NCBI GenBank assembly: GCA_035048495.1
Contig: CM068548.1
Coordinates: forward strand, 1,116,001-1,180,000
DNA: 64,000 nucleotides
Reading direction: 5' to 3'
From: Euptelea pleiosperma
Taxonomy: Eukaryota; Streptophyta; Magnoliopsida; Ranunculales; Eupteleaceae
Shown: in pieces, positions 1 to 10,669 of the stretch
Layout: each line of letters opens with the position of its first letter
Position numbering within the stretch: position 1 is the stretch's first letter
Position numbers and translations under genes: made by a program
Notes under the pieces: generated by a model
Database searches by the model: none
What the model was told of the DNA's origin: nothing
Seen by the model: only the letters and a program-made list of their open reading frames with translations

Positions 1-790
1 AAATATGGAAAGAAAGTATGAAAAAGAGCTGAAAAGAAATTGAGCAGTCTCAGAAATATCGAGAAAAAGAGAAACATACGAAGAAAAAAAAAGGGAAAAA
101 GAACCAGATAATGGTGCTACATTGTAGAAAAAATACCAGAAAATAGAGATATCCTCTCAAGATCTTTGAAATCCTGTATCCCTTTATTTTTCTACACCGG
201 ACCTAAGCCTCATTATAACCCAGGAAAGTCCTATTTGATTCTAGGATAGCACGATCATAAAATGTGGAGATTGGAGAAGGAGAAGTTATAGAGTTTGATC
301 TGACGTTCTCGAGTGAAGTGGTATTCCAATCATGAGATCTTTTTCTGTTAAAGATGTCCTTCCTTTAAAATAATACATATGTGAGATCTTTGCTTTCATA
401 TATCAACACACCTCCTCACATATAAATTGAGAGAAAAGAAGAAAACCCTTCTTGTGTGATTCTATTCTGAGTGCTAAACATGTGAGATTTGAGGTCGAGG
501 CATAAAAACTTAGAGGTGATCTGGAAATCTTTACTGTCGGATGATGAGAATGTTGAGCACACACATACGCAGAGTCTGACTATTCTGGGTCATGATTATC
601 AGTCTGTAGTATTGCCAAAACTTTCCAACTCTTCGCTAGCATGTAACTATTTTTACATCTATTCAATGATTTGACGAACGGTGTTTTCCCTGAGCTAATA
701 TGAAAAAGTGTGCAGCATGTGCAAAGCCCTTTTAAGCTCATTTATTTCGCACTAATTGCCAAGGATTGGTAATATGCTGGTTGGGGGTTG
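1..790 (+). mobile_element. Element A, 3' end of internal region (runs off window start)
   Basis: This stretch is the reverse complement, with modest divergence, of about 6968-7750, the part of element B just inside its 3' LTR. It ends in a G-rich tract (TTGGGGGTTG, 781-790) directly before an LTR start, as expected of a polypurine tract. No ORF of note is present, so it is 3' untranslated internal sequence. The rest of element A lies upstream of the window. Confidence 0.8.
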
Positions 791-3561
791 TGATATTCAC
801 TCAAAAGTGCTTATTTTAAGCAATTATCGTTTTAACGTTATCGCATTCTCCTACGTAAAATGCTCTATTTATCTACTTTTCTACGTAAGAGTCTCTTCTG
901 TTTCGTAGAATACATTTTTCTGGACGAAATGGTATATTTGCATGCATTAAACATATTTTCGGAAGTCTAGATATAAATTCGCTCTGATTAAGGCTCATTA
1001 CGCGATTTCCGTTATTGCAGGAAATCCGATCGGACGATTCTTGAGACTTGCGATCTCACAATCGACCACCTAGCCCAGTATGAGGACTTAAAGAGCCAAC
1101 AAGCTACGCTAGCAAGTCTCAGGCAAAGTTGCGGACTGAGTTAATAAATCGCTATGCCAGACAAGAACAATCCAAAAATAGCTAGTGGCCATGCCAACGA
1201 AAGGCACGCAAAGAAAGTAGTGGACTATCACATGATCATCAAGTGGAGAGACGCACAAGAACATGATGAAATTAGTTGAATGGTTCCAATCATCTATTCT
1301 GTGAAGTGGTGTCGGACATGAAGGCCAAGATAGCGAAAAGTGAAATCATGATTGACCAAGGAAAATGGACCAAGAAAGGGCCCCACAATAAGATCACATA
1401 GGCTGAACTTTCACAAGTAGCCAAGTTGTTGGCCCGACAGTGGTCCAACTACAAAAGCTAGGACAGTATGCACGGGGATGTTAGCAGGCATAAAACGGTT
1501 CTCAAATAAAACATTATGGTCTTCAAGAAGAGAACGATAATGCATGTGGGACCACTTTACTAGAACATTGGGGGATCGGCCTCAAATCTATATCGATCGA
1601 GTCTAGATCGGGACGTGCAGGACACAAACCCCACATTTGGTGCACAAAACTAAAATGAAGAGCCCAATCCAATAAAGTATTACGCTCTGGCTATGATAGA
1701 ACAGAGAAAGGCTAGAATCCATCCGAAACTATCTCAAGGGATTGGCAAACAAAGGAAATTCATGTGTGAAGCAAGTGAGCCCCACGCTAGATGGTTGACC
1801 TAAAGACATGTTGAAAGAGTAAGGGCAAAACAGTCTCAAAATGGAGAAAGATCATTAAGTGAAAAGAGGGGTCCGAACCCTAAGCTAAGGAAGATATATA
1901 TTCTCTTTAGTAGAGAATAGAAGGGCCCCATCCTTTCCCCCCCCCCCCCCCATCTCTCTTCCCTCCCCACGTTTCACAACTCTTCCCTCTTTCTTCACCT
2001 TTCTTCCCACTCCAAGAAGAGGAGCCATCAGCCACCACCGTCCTCCATTGGAGGCCTGCAACCACAACTTCTTGGGCCGCCACCATCACCAACGTTCCTC
2101 CCCATAACCGCCTGGTTCCACTTCAAGGGCTGCTGCACACCACCAGCAACCGCCCTCTCCTTCATCTCCAATGGTTGCTGGAGTTGCAACCTGCAACTCC
2201 AGCCCGTCAAGCTGCCTCCCACACCGTTGTCGTCTCTCCCTCTCAAAAGAAAAGAGAAAAAAATTAGAAGAAAAAAGAGAGGAGGAAAGAAACAAAAAAA
2301 AAATAGAGAAGAGAAGAAGAATCAGGGAGAGAAGGGAGGAACGTACCTCCATCACCGCCTCAGCCATCTCCATCACCACTGCCACCATCCATCAACGCCT
2401 CTCCTCCACTTTTGCCGCCCAGCCTGCAACTGGCTTCACCACTACTACCGTCTGCCATAGCACCTCCATCAGATCTCCCCCACGTTTTTGGTTGGTCCCT
2501 CTTCCACATCTTCCCAACTCCCAAGCCGTCAACCCAGAAAAAAAAAAAAAAACAAAAACAAAAGAAAAAAGAAGAAGAGAGAAGACGGGAGGAGGAGAAG
2601 ATCTGGGCATCCTCACCTGCCGTTCACCACCTCCAGCTACCACAGCCGGTCTGCAACTCCTCCCATCTCGATCCCCTCCACACTGCTGCACCTTCCACGT
2701 TGCTGTTTCATCTCCACAGCAACCACCGGTTGAAGCCACCTCCCCCGGGTCTCTCTTCGTCCACGCACAGCAACGTGGAGAGAACTCTCCAACCGCAGCC
2801 ACCTAGCTCCACCTCTCCACCGTAGGGTCCTCCTCGGCCAGCCCGTGTGTACCACCAAAGATCCACCGCCACCATCACTTCCTTGCTACCGTGCCACTCT
2901 TCACCGATCTTGCAAGTGCACATCAAGCACAATAGCATCCTCAGCCACTTCACGGTAATACCTAGCCCTTGTACACCATGTGCAACCATCGGGTACCTTG
3001 TTGCACTTCATATCAGTCCGTGTGTGTCTTCCACAAAACCACATTCTTCTCTCTCTCTACTACTCTCATTCTCTCTCTTTAACCCATTTTCTCTTTCTAA
3101 ATCTATCACTTTCTCTCTCTACTTGTTTATCTCTCTAGGATTCTATTGCTTTATCTCTCCACATTCCTCTGTCTTTTATTATGTTTAGTTAGCCTTATTT
3201 CAATAGTTTTTTATTCAAAGAATTGTAATTTGTCAATTTTTAATGCAGTATTTTTGAGTAGTTGTTTCATTATTTTCTTGCTTATTTGTTATTTAATTCT
3301 GGAAAATTAAAATAATCTCTCAAAAATCACAAAAGCTTGTTTAATATCGATTTCCACCATTCTCACCTTTCCATTATTTTTAGCAGATTTTCGCTCATTT
3401 GTTCTTTATTTTGCCCTAACCCCGAGTGCGGACGATATTCGACACGAGCCACTATGCAAGTCTGCATTTTTGCAGATTAAGTGAACCAATTCGGAGAAAT
3501 TACAAATATTATTGAGATCTAGGGTTTCCGTAACCAACGACGCGGAAAAATCTTACTTTCA
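791..3561 (+). mobile_element. Element A, 3' LTR (about 2.77 kb)
   Basis: It begins TGATATTCAC after the polypurine tract and ends CTTACTTTCA, matching the ends of element B's LTRs (TGATATTCGC to CCTATTTTCA on B's strand). The length (2771 bp) is close to B's LTRs (2785 and 2738). Homology to B's LTR is clear at both ends and at a GGAGTTGCA/TGCAACTCC palindrome near 2178-2202, but the middle is much diverged, so this is an older relative. It includes a 15-bp C run at 1937-1951 and many CT/CCACC low-complexity tracts. The long overlapping ORFs at 1885-3188 come from that composition and are not genes. Confidence 0.85.
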
Positions 3562-4177
3562 TCCGGCTCCTCAAAATCTGAAAATGGTATCGGTGTAGCA
3601 CCGTGAGCCGATGCCCAGTAATACAACAGTGTGCATAGTATGATATCATACTATACAAGTTTTTAACCAATGTATGCATCTCAATCATATAATAAGGATG
3701 ACATGAATATGAGGGTGAATGCAAGTGAGTACGGGATGCCAATGCAACTAGTACCCATAACCACATAGGGTCTCTCTATCTCCTTCCCGCAATGGGAGAG
3801 GTCTCATTGACCCATCTGCAAGATATAATAACGTCTGGGGCCTTTTACCCTAGGGTACCGAACCCTGATTAATTGATAAAACTAATATAAACGTATATAA
3901 TAGACTTCAACCCCGTTCCCTTATACACCCCTTATATAAAATGATGTGATGATCATGGTATGACAACAAGATGGTACTAGGGTTACATGGCATAAGCACA
4001 CATGTATTTAACATTTAAATAAGAATATAAATGAACACATGATCATCAAAACTAATAACATGTGAACAAATTAAGATTAAAGATGAATAACATGTAACAA
4101 TCACCGAAGGTTATGATCAACACGGATGAACAATATAAGTAGAAATCGCAAGACAATCCAACACACCATGGCCGAAC

Positions 4178-4182
4178 CCTAT
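4178..4182. repeat. Target-site duplication CCTAT, left copy of element B
   Basis: CCTAT at 4178-4182 abuts the LTR start TGAAAATAGG at 4183. The same five bases follow the right LTR at 15204-15208. A perfect 5-bp match is the normal signature of LTR-retrotransposon integration and fixes both element ends. Confidence 0.93.
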
Positions 4183-5692
4183 TGAAAATAGGTATTTTCC
4201 GCGTCGTTGGTTACGGAAATCCTAACTTCAACACATTTTTAATTAATCCGAAACTTTTAACCTGTAAAATGAGTATTTTTGCACAGTGGCTCGTGTCGGA
4301 TGTCGATCCGCACTCGAGGTTAGTTAGTGCAATTAAAGAGCATAAAATGACGGGGAAATTGCAGATAATGTAACACAATCATACTTTAATCATATTTATT
4401 TAACTGAACTTGTCTCTTACAATGAAAATCAAATAAAAATAACTAATCTAAAAAGCTTTAAGAGAAAATAGGCCTAAAGAGAGAAAGAGAGAACTAGAGA
4501 GAGAAACTAGTGTAAAGAGAGAGAAAGATGAAAGTAGAGAGAAATCTAATCCTAGAGAGAGGTCTAGAGAGAGAAAGGAAAGTAAAAGTAGAGAGAGAAA
4601 ATGGAGGTTTGTACTTTTGGACTTACCAAGATTTGGCCAATGTTTTAATCGGCCATGAGAGCATGATGAAAGTGATAGGCCATGTGATGGTGTATTGCCC
4701 ATGAGTGGTTGCGTGGTGCATGATCGGGAGTTGATTGCAGCGATGACGAGCAGCCGTCCAAGATGAAGATGTTGAGGGAGAAGAGATGGAGGAGCCACCA
4801 GCCGTGGTGGATCTAATGGCCTGTTCGTGGAGAGGACAGCAGCAAGAAATGGTGCGTCCTTGCTGGTCGAACCAGCAAGGGAACAAGCTTACGGCTAAGA
4901 GGAGGGGAAAGGTGCTGGTGCGCACATGGGGAGGTTGTGCACTTGCAAGCAAGTTGCAAACGGATGGTGATTTGGGTAGCAGATCGCACCGGCTTCGATG
5001 GAGGTCGCCGGAGTTGCAAGTTGCAACTCCAGCAACTTATGAAGAGGATAAGTGATGGAGGGTATGGTGGAGCCAGCATCACCTGCGTGGAGAAGATGGG
5101 AAGAAAAGAAAAGAAGGAAGAAGAGAAGGGCGGTATTTGTAGGCGGCCGGAGTTGCAGGTGTGCAACTCCGGCGAGCAGATGAAGAAGAAGAAGAGGAGG
5201 AAAAGGAGCTTACCATTGCTGGTGTGCTGAACCAGGCTCGCTGGAGTTCATGGAGGCTGGTGACACTGGTGGTGGCACTCCAAATCGTGGATCAGCAAAG
5301 ACGTGAGAAGGGACAGGTGATAGCGTTGAAGGGGGGGGCGGACTGGAGTTGCAACCTGCAACTCCGGTCGTTGAAGAAGGTGGAGGAGTTGCAGACGGTG
5401 TGAACAGGGCTCCACGGTGCTGCAAGAGATGAGGTTAACGCATCGTAGGTCCGTCGACGTTGCAGGGTGGTTCGCCGGTAGATGGAGGGCGGTGTTGGGC
5501 GGATGGTTACAGGCTGTACTACTGGTAGATCGGCAAACTCTGGCAGGAGGAGGAGGAGGAGAAGAAGAAAAACCAGGAGAAGAAGAAGACGAAGGCAGGA
5601 GTAAAACCAGTTCGCCGGAGTAGTGGCTGGGATGATGACCGGAGTTGCAGGTTTTGCAACTCCGGCGGAAGGCGTGAGAGGAGAACGTTCAG

Positions 5693-5769
5693 CAGAAGAA
5701 GAAGAAGAAGAAGAAGAAGAAGAAGAAGAAATAGAAGAAGAAGAAGAAATAGAAGAAGAAGAAGAAATG
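5693..5769. repeat. GAA/GAAATA microsatellite in LTR
   Basis: An interrupted (GAA)n run. The matching run in the other LTR (13975-14014) is shorter by about 36 bases and lacks the ATA interruptions. The two LTRs were identical at insertion, so this shows rapid slippage since then. Confidence 0.9.
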
Positions 5770-5967
5770 GAAGAGAGGAAGAGGGCGCCCAACTCGCCGG
5801 AAGAACCCGCCGGAAAAGAGAGGAGAAGTCGAAGGAAGGAAGAGAAAGAGATTGGAGGGGGATTAGGGTTCTGAAAATTAGGGTTCGTCCCCCTCCTTCC
5901 CCCTTTTTAAAGCTTCCCTATTTCCTTTAATGGAAATAGGGGGTTTTTGAAAATAAAAAAAATAAGA

Positions 5968-5969
<2 letters not shown>

Positions 5970-6004
<35 letters not shown>
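5970..6004. repeat. (AT)n microsatellite in LTR
   Basis: About 17 AT units. The equivalent tract in the other LTR (14219-14233) has only about 7. Confidence 0.9.
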
Positions 6005-6012
<8 letters not shown>

Positions 6013-6967
6013 TTTAAGTAAAACACTACTTTTTTATGGGGAATCTCCCCAATTAGTGGACCCCCCATTTAATTAAAATTATTTTGAAATTCGCGGGGTC
6101 CACTAACTGGTCGGACAGCGGGTCGATGAAGATGGGCTCGGCTACTGGCCCGCATGGATTGATGATGTCTATCGTCTCACAAGATGATGTGACAGACAGT
6201 CTGATGGCGATCGGATGGATGGTGACTTGCTTGGGACCCAGATTAGTAGATCGATGGATTTAGAGAGATCCAACGGTCCGATTGAAGATCCAACTGTCCG
6301 ATGGAAGATCCAACGGTCAGAAAGCTAAGGGAGATGAGATAGAGCTGATGGGCAGGAGTTCTGGGGTTAGGTCAGTAGATTCGAGGACCGAGAGATGAAG
6401 AGAGAGAGAGAATAAGAAGAGATGAGAGAAAAAGTATCAAAAAAATAGAAAAAAGCACTGGCGGAGGGTCCGGAACCCTGGTCTTCACTGTGACCATCCT
6501 CACGCTTCTCCAGTAGAGTCGACTATCATTCTTTGCTGACTCATGTGGCTTTAAACGCTTTGGTCCGTCTCTTGGTCATTGGCTCTCCTACTCTCTTCGT
6601 TCTTTGGGCCGGCTTTTTGGTCCTCTTATTCAGCCCATATCTTCTAGTCATAGCATGTGGGCTTGTTAAGCTTTGATAATGGGCTTTCATGATCGATTTG
6701 GGCCCACAAGTCTCGAGAATCGTCCCATCGGGGTTTCCTGCGACAGAAGAAGCGCGTAATGAGACTTTATCAGAACGGCTTAATATTTAGACTTCCGAAA
6801 ATGTGTTTAATGCATGCAAATATACCATTTCGTCCAGAAAAGTGTGTTCTACGCAACACAAGAGACTCTTACGTAGAAAAGTAGATAAATAGAGTATTTT
6901 AACGTAGGAGAATGCAATAACGCTAACAGGATAATTGCTTAAAATAAGCACTTTTGAGCGAATATCA

Positions 6968-6985
6968 CAACCCCCAACCAGCATA
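6968..6985 (-). other. Polypurine tract of element B
   Basis: Read on the minus strand, GCTGGTTGGGGGTTG directly precedes the TGATATTCGC start of the 3' LTR. The same tract precedes LTR A at 781-790. The position and G-richness fit a plus-strand primer. Confidence 0.7.
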
Positions 6986-8932
6986 TTGCCAATCCTTGGC
7001 AATTAGTGCGAAATAAATGAGCTTAAAAGGGCTCTGCACATGCTGCACACTTTCACATTAGCTCCGGGAAAACACCGTTTGTCAAATCATTGAATGGATG
7101 CAAAAATAGTTACATGCTAGCGAAGAGTTTGAAAGTTTTTGCAAGACTACAGACTGATAATCATGACCCAGAATAGTCAGACTCTGCGTGTGTGTGTGCT
7201 CAACATTCTCATCATCCGACCGTAAAGATTTTCAGATCACCTCTAAGTTTTTATGCCTCGACCTCAAATCTCACATGTTTAGCACTCAGAATAGAATCAC
7301 ACAAGAAGGGTTTTCTTCTTTTCTCTCAATTTATATGTGAGGAGATGTATTTAATATAAAGAGGCAAAAGATCTCACATATGTTTTATTTGAAGGAAGGA
7401 CATCTTTAATAGAAGAAGATCTCATGATTGGAATACCACTTCACTCGGGAACGTCAGATCAAACTCTATAGCTTCCCTTTCTCCAATCTCCACATTTTAT
7501 AATCGTGCTATCCTAGAATCAAGTAGGACTTTCCTGGGTTGTAATGAGGCTTAGGTCAGGTGTAGAAAAATAAAGGTATACAGGATTTCAAAGATCTTGA
7601 GAGGATATTGCCATTTTCTTGAATTTTTCCTGCGACGTAACACCATTATCTGGTTCTTTTTCCTTTTTTCGTATTTTTCTCTTTTTCTTGATATTTCTGA
7701 GACTGCTCAATTTCTTTTCAGCTCTTCTTCATACTTTCTTTCTATATTTTGTTTTTGGCTTGAACCACTTTCTTTTCCTTTTGATTCTTCTTCTTTACTT
7801 TTCTTTTTTTTCACGGTACACCCACATCAGTTATTCTTTTGTCCATCTCAAAATAAGGGTAGCCAGTCATGCTTCGTAGCTATACTGGATTTTAGGTTGA
7901 TGGGTTTGCAAAGAAAAGGCTTTTATAGAAAGGTTCAAAAGGTTTCTAGTGAAGTATAATTCAGGTGAGTAAGAAGGCTGAATGGTTCAGAAAAATGGCC
8001 TAAATCATTTTCTAAGGTTTGCACTATCATGTATACTGTCTTGACTGGATACAGAGAAGGTTCTGTCGTAGTAATCCAATGTTGATGTCGTTCCGAGTTC
8101 CATGATCGAAGCAAAAGATAATGAGATCTCTCAACGAATATTGCGGGCATGAAGAATAGTGAGTCATCTTGTGACTCAGAATTGTTGTATAATCCTCTGA
8201 ATTGATTAAAGGCTCGAAAGCTCACTGGGTTAGGTCTCCACAATTATTCTCACAGGATCTCTAGAGTTTCAAAACTTAGGATGACTCTGATAGTGTACAA
8301 TTGTGCCAAATCTGAGTTTTTCTGAGTTTTCAAACCTGCTGTAGTTACGCTTGAATTGACTCAACGCTAACTTTTAAAAAATTGACATCCTCAATACTGA
8401 CTTAACGGAGGTTTTCAGCTAATCAAAGTCAGGGTATTTGACACATTTTTGAAATTCTAGAAAACTTTTGGAGAACATCGGAAATCACCCCAAAAACAAC
8501 CTTCTTTTTTTTTTTTTTTTTTTTTTTTCTTTTAATCAAAAGGAATACATGAGTTTTGGTAAATACCCACCCCCAACCAAAATATAGCACCGTCCTCGGT
8601 GCTCATGACCGGGACATAAAATGATAACAAATCAGTGATGATGATGCAAAGATTCAGGAAGGATGTTACCAAGTCGGCAGAAACTCGACAGTGTGTGATA
8701 CCTGATGATTGGAAGAATGAATGTACCTGCATTGCCAAAGATATAACAATAATCACAAATGCATGAGACTCATGTACTCTAGGAATACCGGAATTGCCTT
8801 TCTGAAAGTGCTAAGTTTTACGTCTTCAGCCAGACATGATGGGGGTATATCAAGTACCCCCAACCAGGATAAAACTCATGGAGACTGAGTGAATCTGCAG
8901 TCTTCCTGACACCTAAGGTGGAACGGAGACAA
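6986..8932 (-). other. Element B 3' untranslated internal region
   Basis: It lies between the ORF stop and the polypurine tract on the minus strand. The part nearest the LTR (to about 7750) is conserved in element A at 1-790. A T run of about 30 bases occurs at 8501-8530. No conserved coding region is seen on either strand, and the ORFs at 7597-7959 and 7619-7879 are T-rich artefacts. Confidence 0.7.
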
Positions 8933-10669
8933 CTATCCTATCCCTTGTCTAGGTATACCTATGTAGAACAGGTCTTTCTCAGTGTAGACTGAGAGAAGGG
9001 CATTGAGCTCTCTGAGCAGACCGACAAAAGTACGGAGTTGATCTGGGAGGGATCGAATCTTCTCAGTAAAGATTGAGAGGAGAGTAGGAGTGGTTTCTCT
9101 TACCGTGGTTAGCAGAGCCGCAAACTCATTGAGTTTTGCGGGAATGTATCTGAATGGAGCAGACTCCTGCAGATCAGTAATACCAAAATTATCTGATTCT
9201 GAGATGAAGTCAGACTCAAAGTGTTCTTGACACTTGGATAATATATCCTCGAGAGAGTCCTGAATTAGACTCTCTACGGCACACGGGTCATCGATAATAT
9301 CGACGTAGGGTGACGGGTGAAAACTGTTGACCTCTTTCTCGATGTTTCCTAATGTGGTAGGGATGTTCCAATCCCTACACTCAATATGTCCCTCCTCGGT
9401 GGGGATCGGTAGGTCCAGGACAGCAGGATGCCCATTTTCTAAACATGGCTCATCAGTAGGAATGTCTGCATTCAGAGCAGAGAGAGAATTATCAGAGATA
9501 GAGATGGGACTAAGTTCGTCTGTGCTCAGTCCAGAAGTTGGTGCTGTTAAGGGCACCAAAGATTGAGACTCGGGTTCATCACAATTGTTGCACAATCCAA
9601 GGGAGGTGGGGAGGAACGGTAGATCTATGACAGCAGGGATCCTACGATCGAGACAAAACTCAGTGTCATGATGATCATCTTCAGGGTCCAGGTTAGAAGC
9701 AGCAGTGGGAGAGTGAGAAATAGGTTGCTCTGAGGTAGGTTCAGGATGTGGTGCTTTTAAAGGCACCGAAGAAGGAAACACTGGCTCCTCAATAGTCTGG
9801 CTCGATCTAGGGGTGAGTACGACTTCTATTTCTTCCTCACAATGGTGGTACTGGGTCCAATTGTGCGGCTCCTCATTATAGACAGTGGCCATATCATTCT
9901 CCGCAGGATAGGCTATTGGTGGACTAGTGAAGTTGACTTCCTCTCTCTCTTTTTCTAATTGAACTAGACGTTGCTCGAAGCTCTCCATAGATTGGTGCTC
10001 TAGCTGGGCAATGTACTTAGAGAGAAGGTCCTCTAGACCGGGTGTAGTAGCCAACGGAGGTGGTTCAGCCAAGGGGAGCTGAGGTGCTAACTCTTGATTG
10101 TAGTCCGACTGGGTATGAAAGTTGTAAGGTAAAGTGGAGTCTGGGACTAGTTGCTGATTCTGAAAATCCTGAGGGGCCCACTGTTGATCAGAATAGTCAT
10201 TCTGTGGATATGACGGGTACTGGGATTGCGAGTATTGCCAGTCATACTCTCCATTGGGTTGATGGAACCCGGAAGGATAATTATCCTGCGGCAGTTGCTG
10301 CGGGAGGGCAGACTGTTCCCAACCAAAGTTATGGTGACTCCTATTATCCTGATAATAAGTGTTGTCATAGGATGGCTGCATTGGAGATGGAAAGGTACAG
10401 ACATCTTGCTGGATAGGAGGATAATATCCTACAGACTGGGAATGGTACACAGGTTGCTGGACTGCGGCACGAAGGGCAGAGACTGAATTTTTAAGCTCTT
10501 GGAGTACAGAATTGTACTCCGGATCTTGGTGATTATCATACCCTGTAGAAGTGTGCGAGACTGGAGTATCATGATGATACGCAGAATTGTCATACCATGG
10601 TTGAGAGTGATCACTTCGATTCTCACAGAAACTGTAGTAGGTCTCATACAGAGGCCGTTCATCTGCCAT
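8933..10669 (-). CDS. Element B ORF, 578 aa, unknown function (possible gag-derived)
   Basis: This is the only long ORF in element B, intact from MADERPLYETYY to a stop at 8933. The N-terminal 200 residues are rich in Tyr, Gln, Pro, Asn and Ser, as in a disordered domain. Around residues 210-245 there is a short coiled-coil-like stretch (LEDLLSKYIAQLEHQ, then EQRLVQLEKEREE). The middle is acidic and Ser/Pro/Thr-rich and contains an internal repeat: CLDRRIPAVIDLPFLP and, about 70 residues later, CLENGHPAVLDLPIPT. The C-terminal 70 residues look helical and Leu-rich. I see no zinc knuckle, protease DTG/DSG or RT motif. The position downstream of the primer site and leader suggests a gag-like product, but I do not recognise the family. 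The reading frame is intact in an element with nearly identical LTRs, consistent with recent activity. Confidence 0.6.
   Translation of the reverse strand: MADERPLYETYYSFCENRSDHSQPWYDNSAYHHDTPVSHTSTGYDNHQDPEYNSVLQELKNSVSALRAAVQQPVYHSQSVGYYPPIQQDVCTFPSPMQPSYDNTYYQDNRSHHNFGWEQSALPQQLPQDNYPSGFHQPNGEYDWQYSQSQYPSYPQNDYSDQQWAPQDFQNQQLVPDSTLPYNFHTQSDYNQELAPQLPLAEPPPLATTPGLEDLLSKYIAQLEHQSMESFEQRLVQLEKEREEVNFTSPPIAYPAENDMATVYNEEPHNWTQYHHCEEEIEVVLTPRSSQTIEEPVFPSSVPLKAPHPEPTSEQPISHSPTAASNLDPEDDHHDTEFCLDRRIPAVIDLPFLPTSLGLCNNCDEPESQSLVPLTAPTSGLSTDELSPISISDNSLSALNADIPTDEPCLENGHPAVLDLPIPTEEGHIECRDWNIPTTLGNIEKEVNSFHPSPYVDIIDDPCAVESLIQDSLEDILSKCQEHFESDFISESDNFGITDLQESAPFRYIPAKLNEFAALLTTVRETTPTLLSIFTEKIRSLPDQLRTFVGLLRELNALLSVYTEKDLFYIGIPRQGIG

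Larger units (their letters stand above)
4183..6967 (-). repeat. 3' LTR of element B (2785 bp)
   Basis: It differs from the right-hand LTR by roughly 13 substitutions counted by eye, plus indels in a GAA run, a TA run and one 11-bp duplication present only in the right LTR near 14861. Four GGAGTTGCA/TGCAACTCC palindromes lie at 5010-5030, 5149-5170, 5345-5365 and 5641-5663. The many overlapping ORFs inside are low-complexity artefacts present in both LTRs. Confidence 0.93.

Noticed and set aside
2171..2806. 211-codon ORF and its overlapping neighbours in LTR A
   Set aside because: All are Lys/Arg/Glu- or Ser/Pro-rich products of CT and CCACC low-complexity DNA inside an LTR, with long ORFs in several frames at once.
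5292..5874. Poly-Ser and poly-Glu ORFs at 5292-5792 and 5623-5874 (and the copies near 13575-14121)
   Set aside because: They read the GAA microsatellite in the LTR. They change length with the repeat and have no family resemblance.
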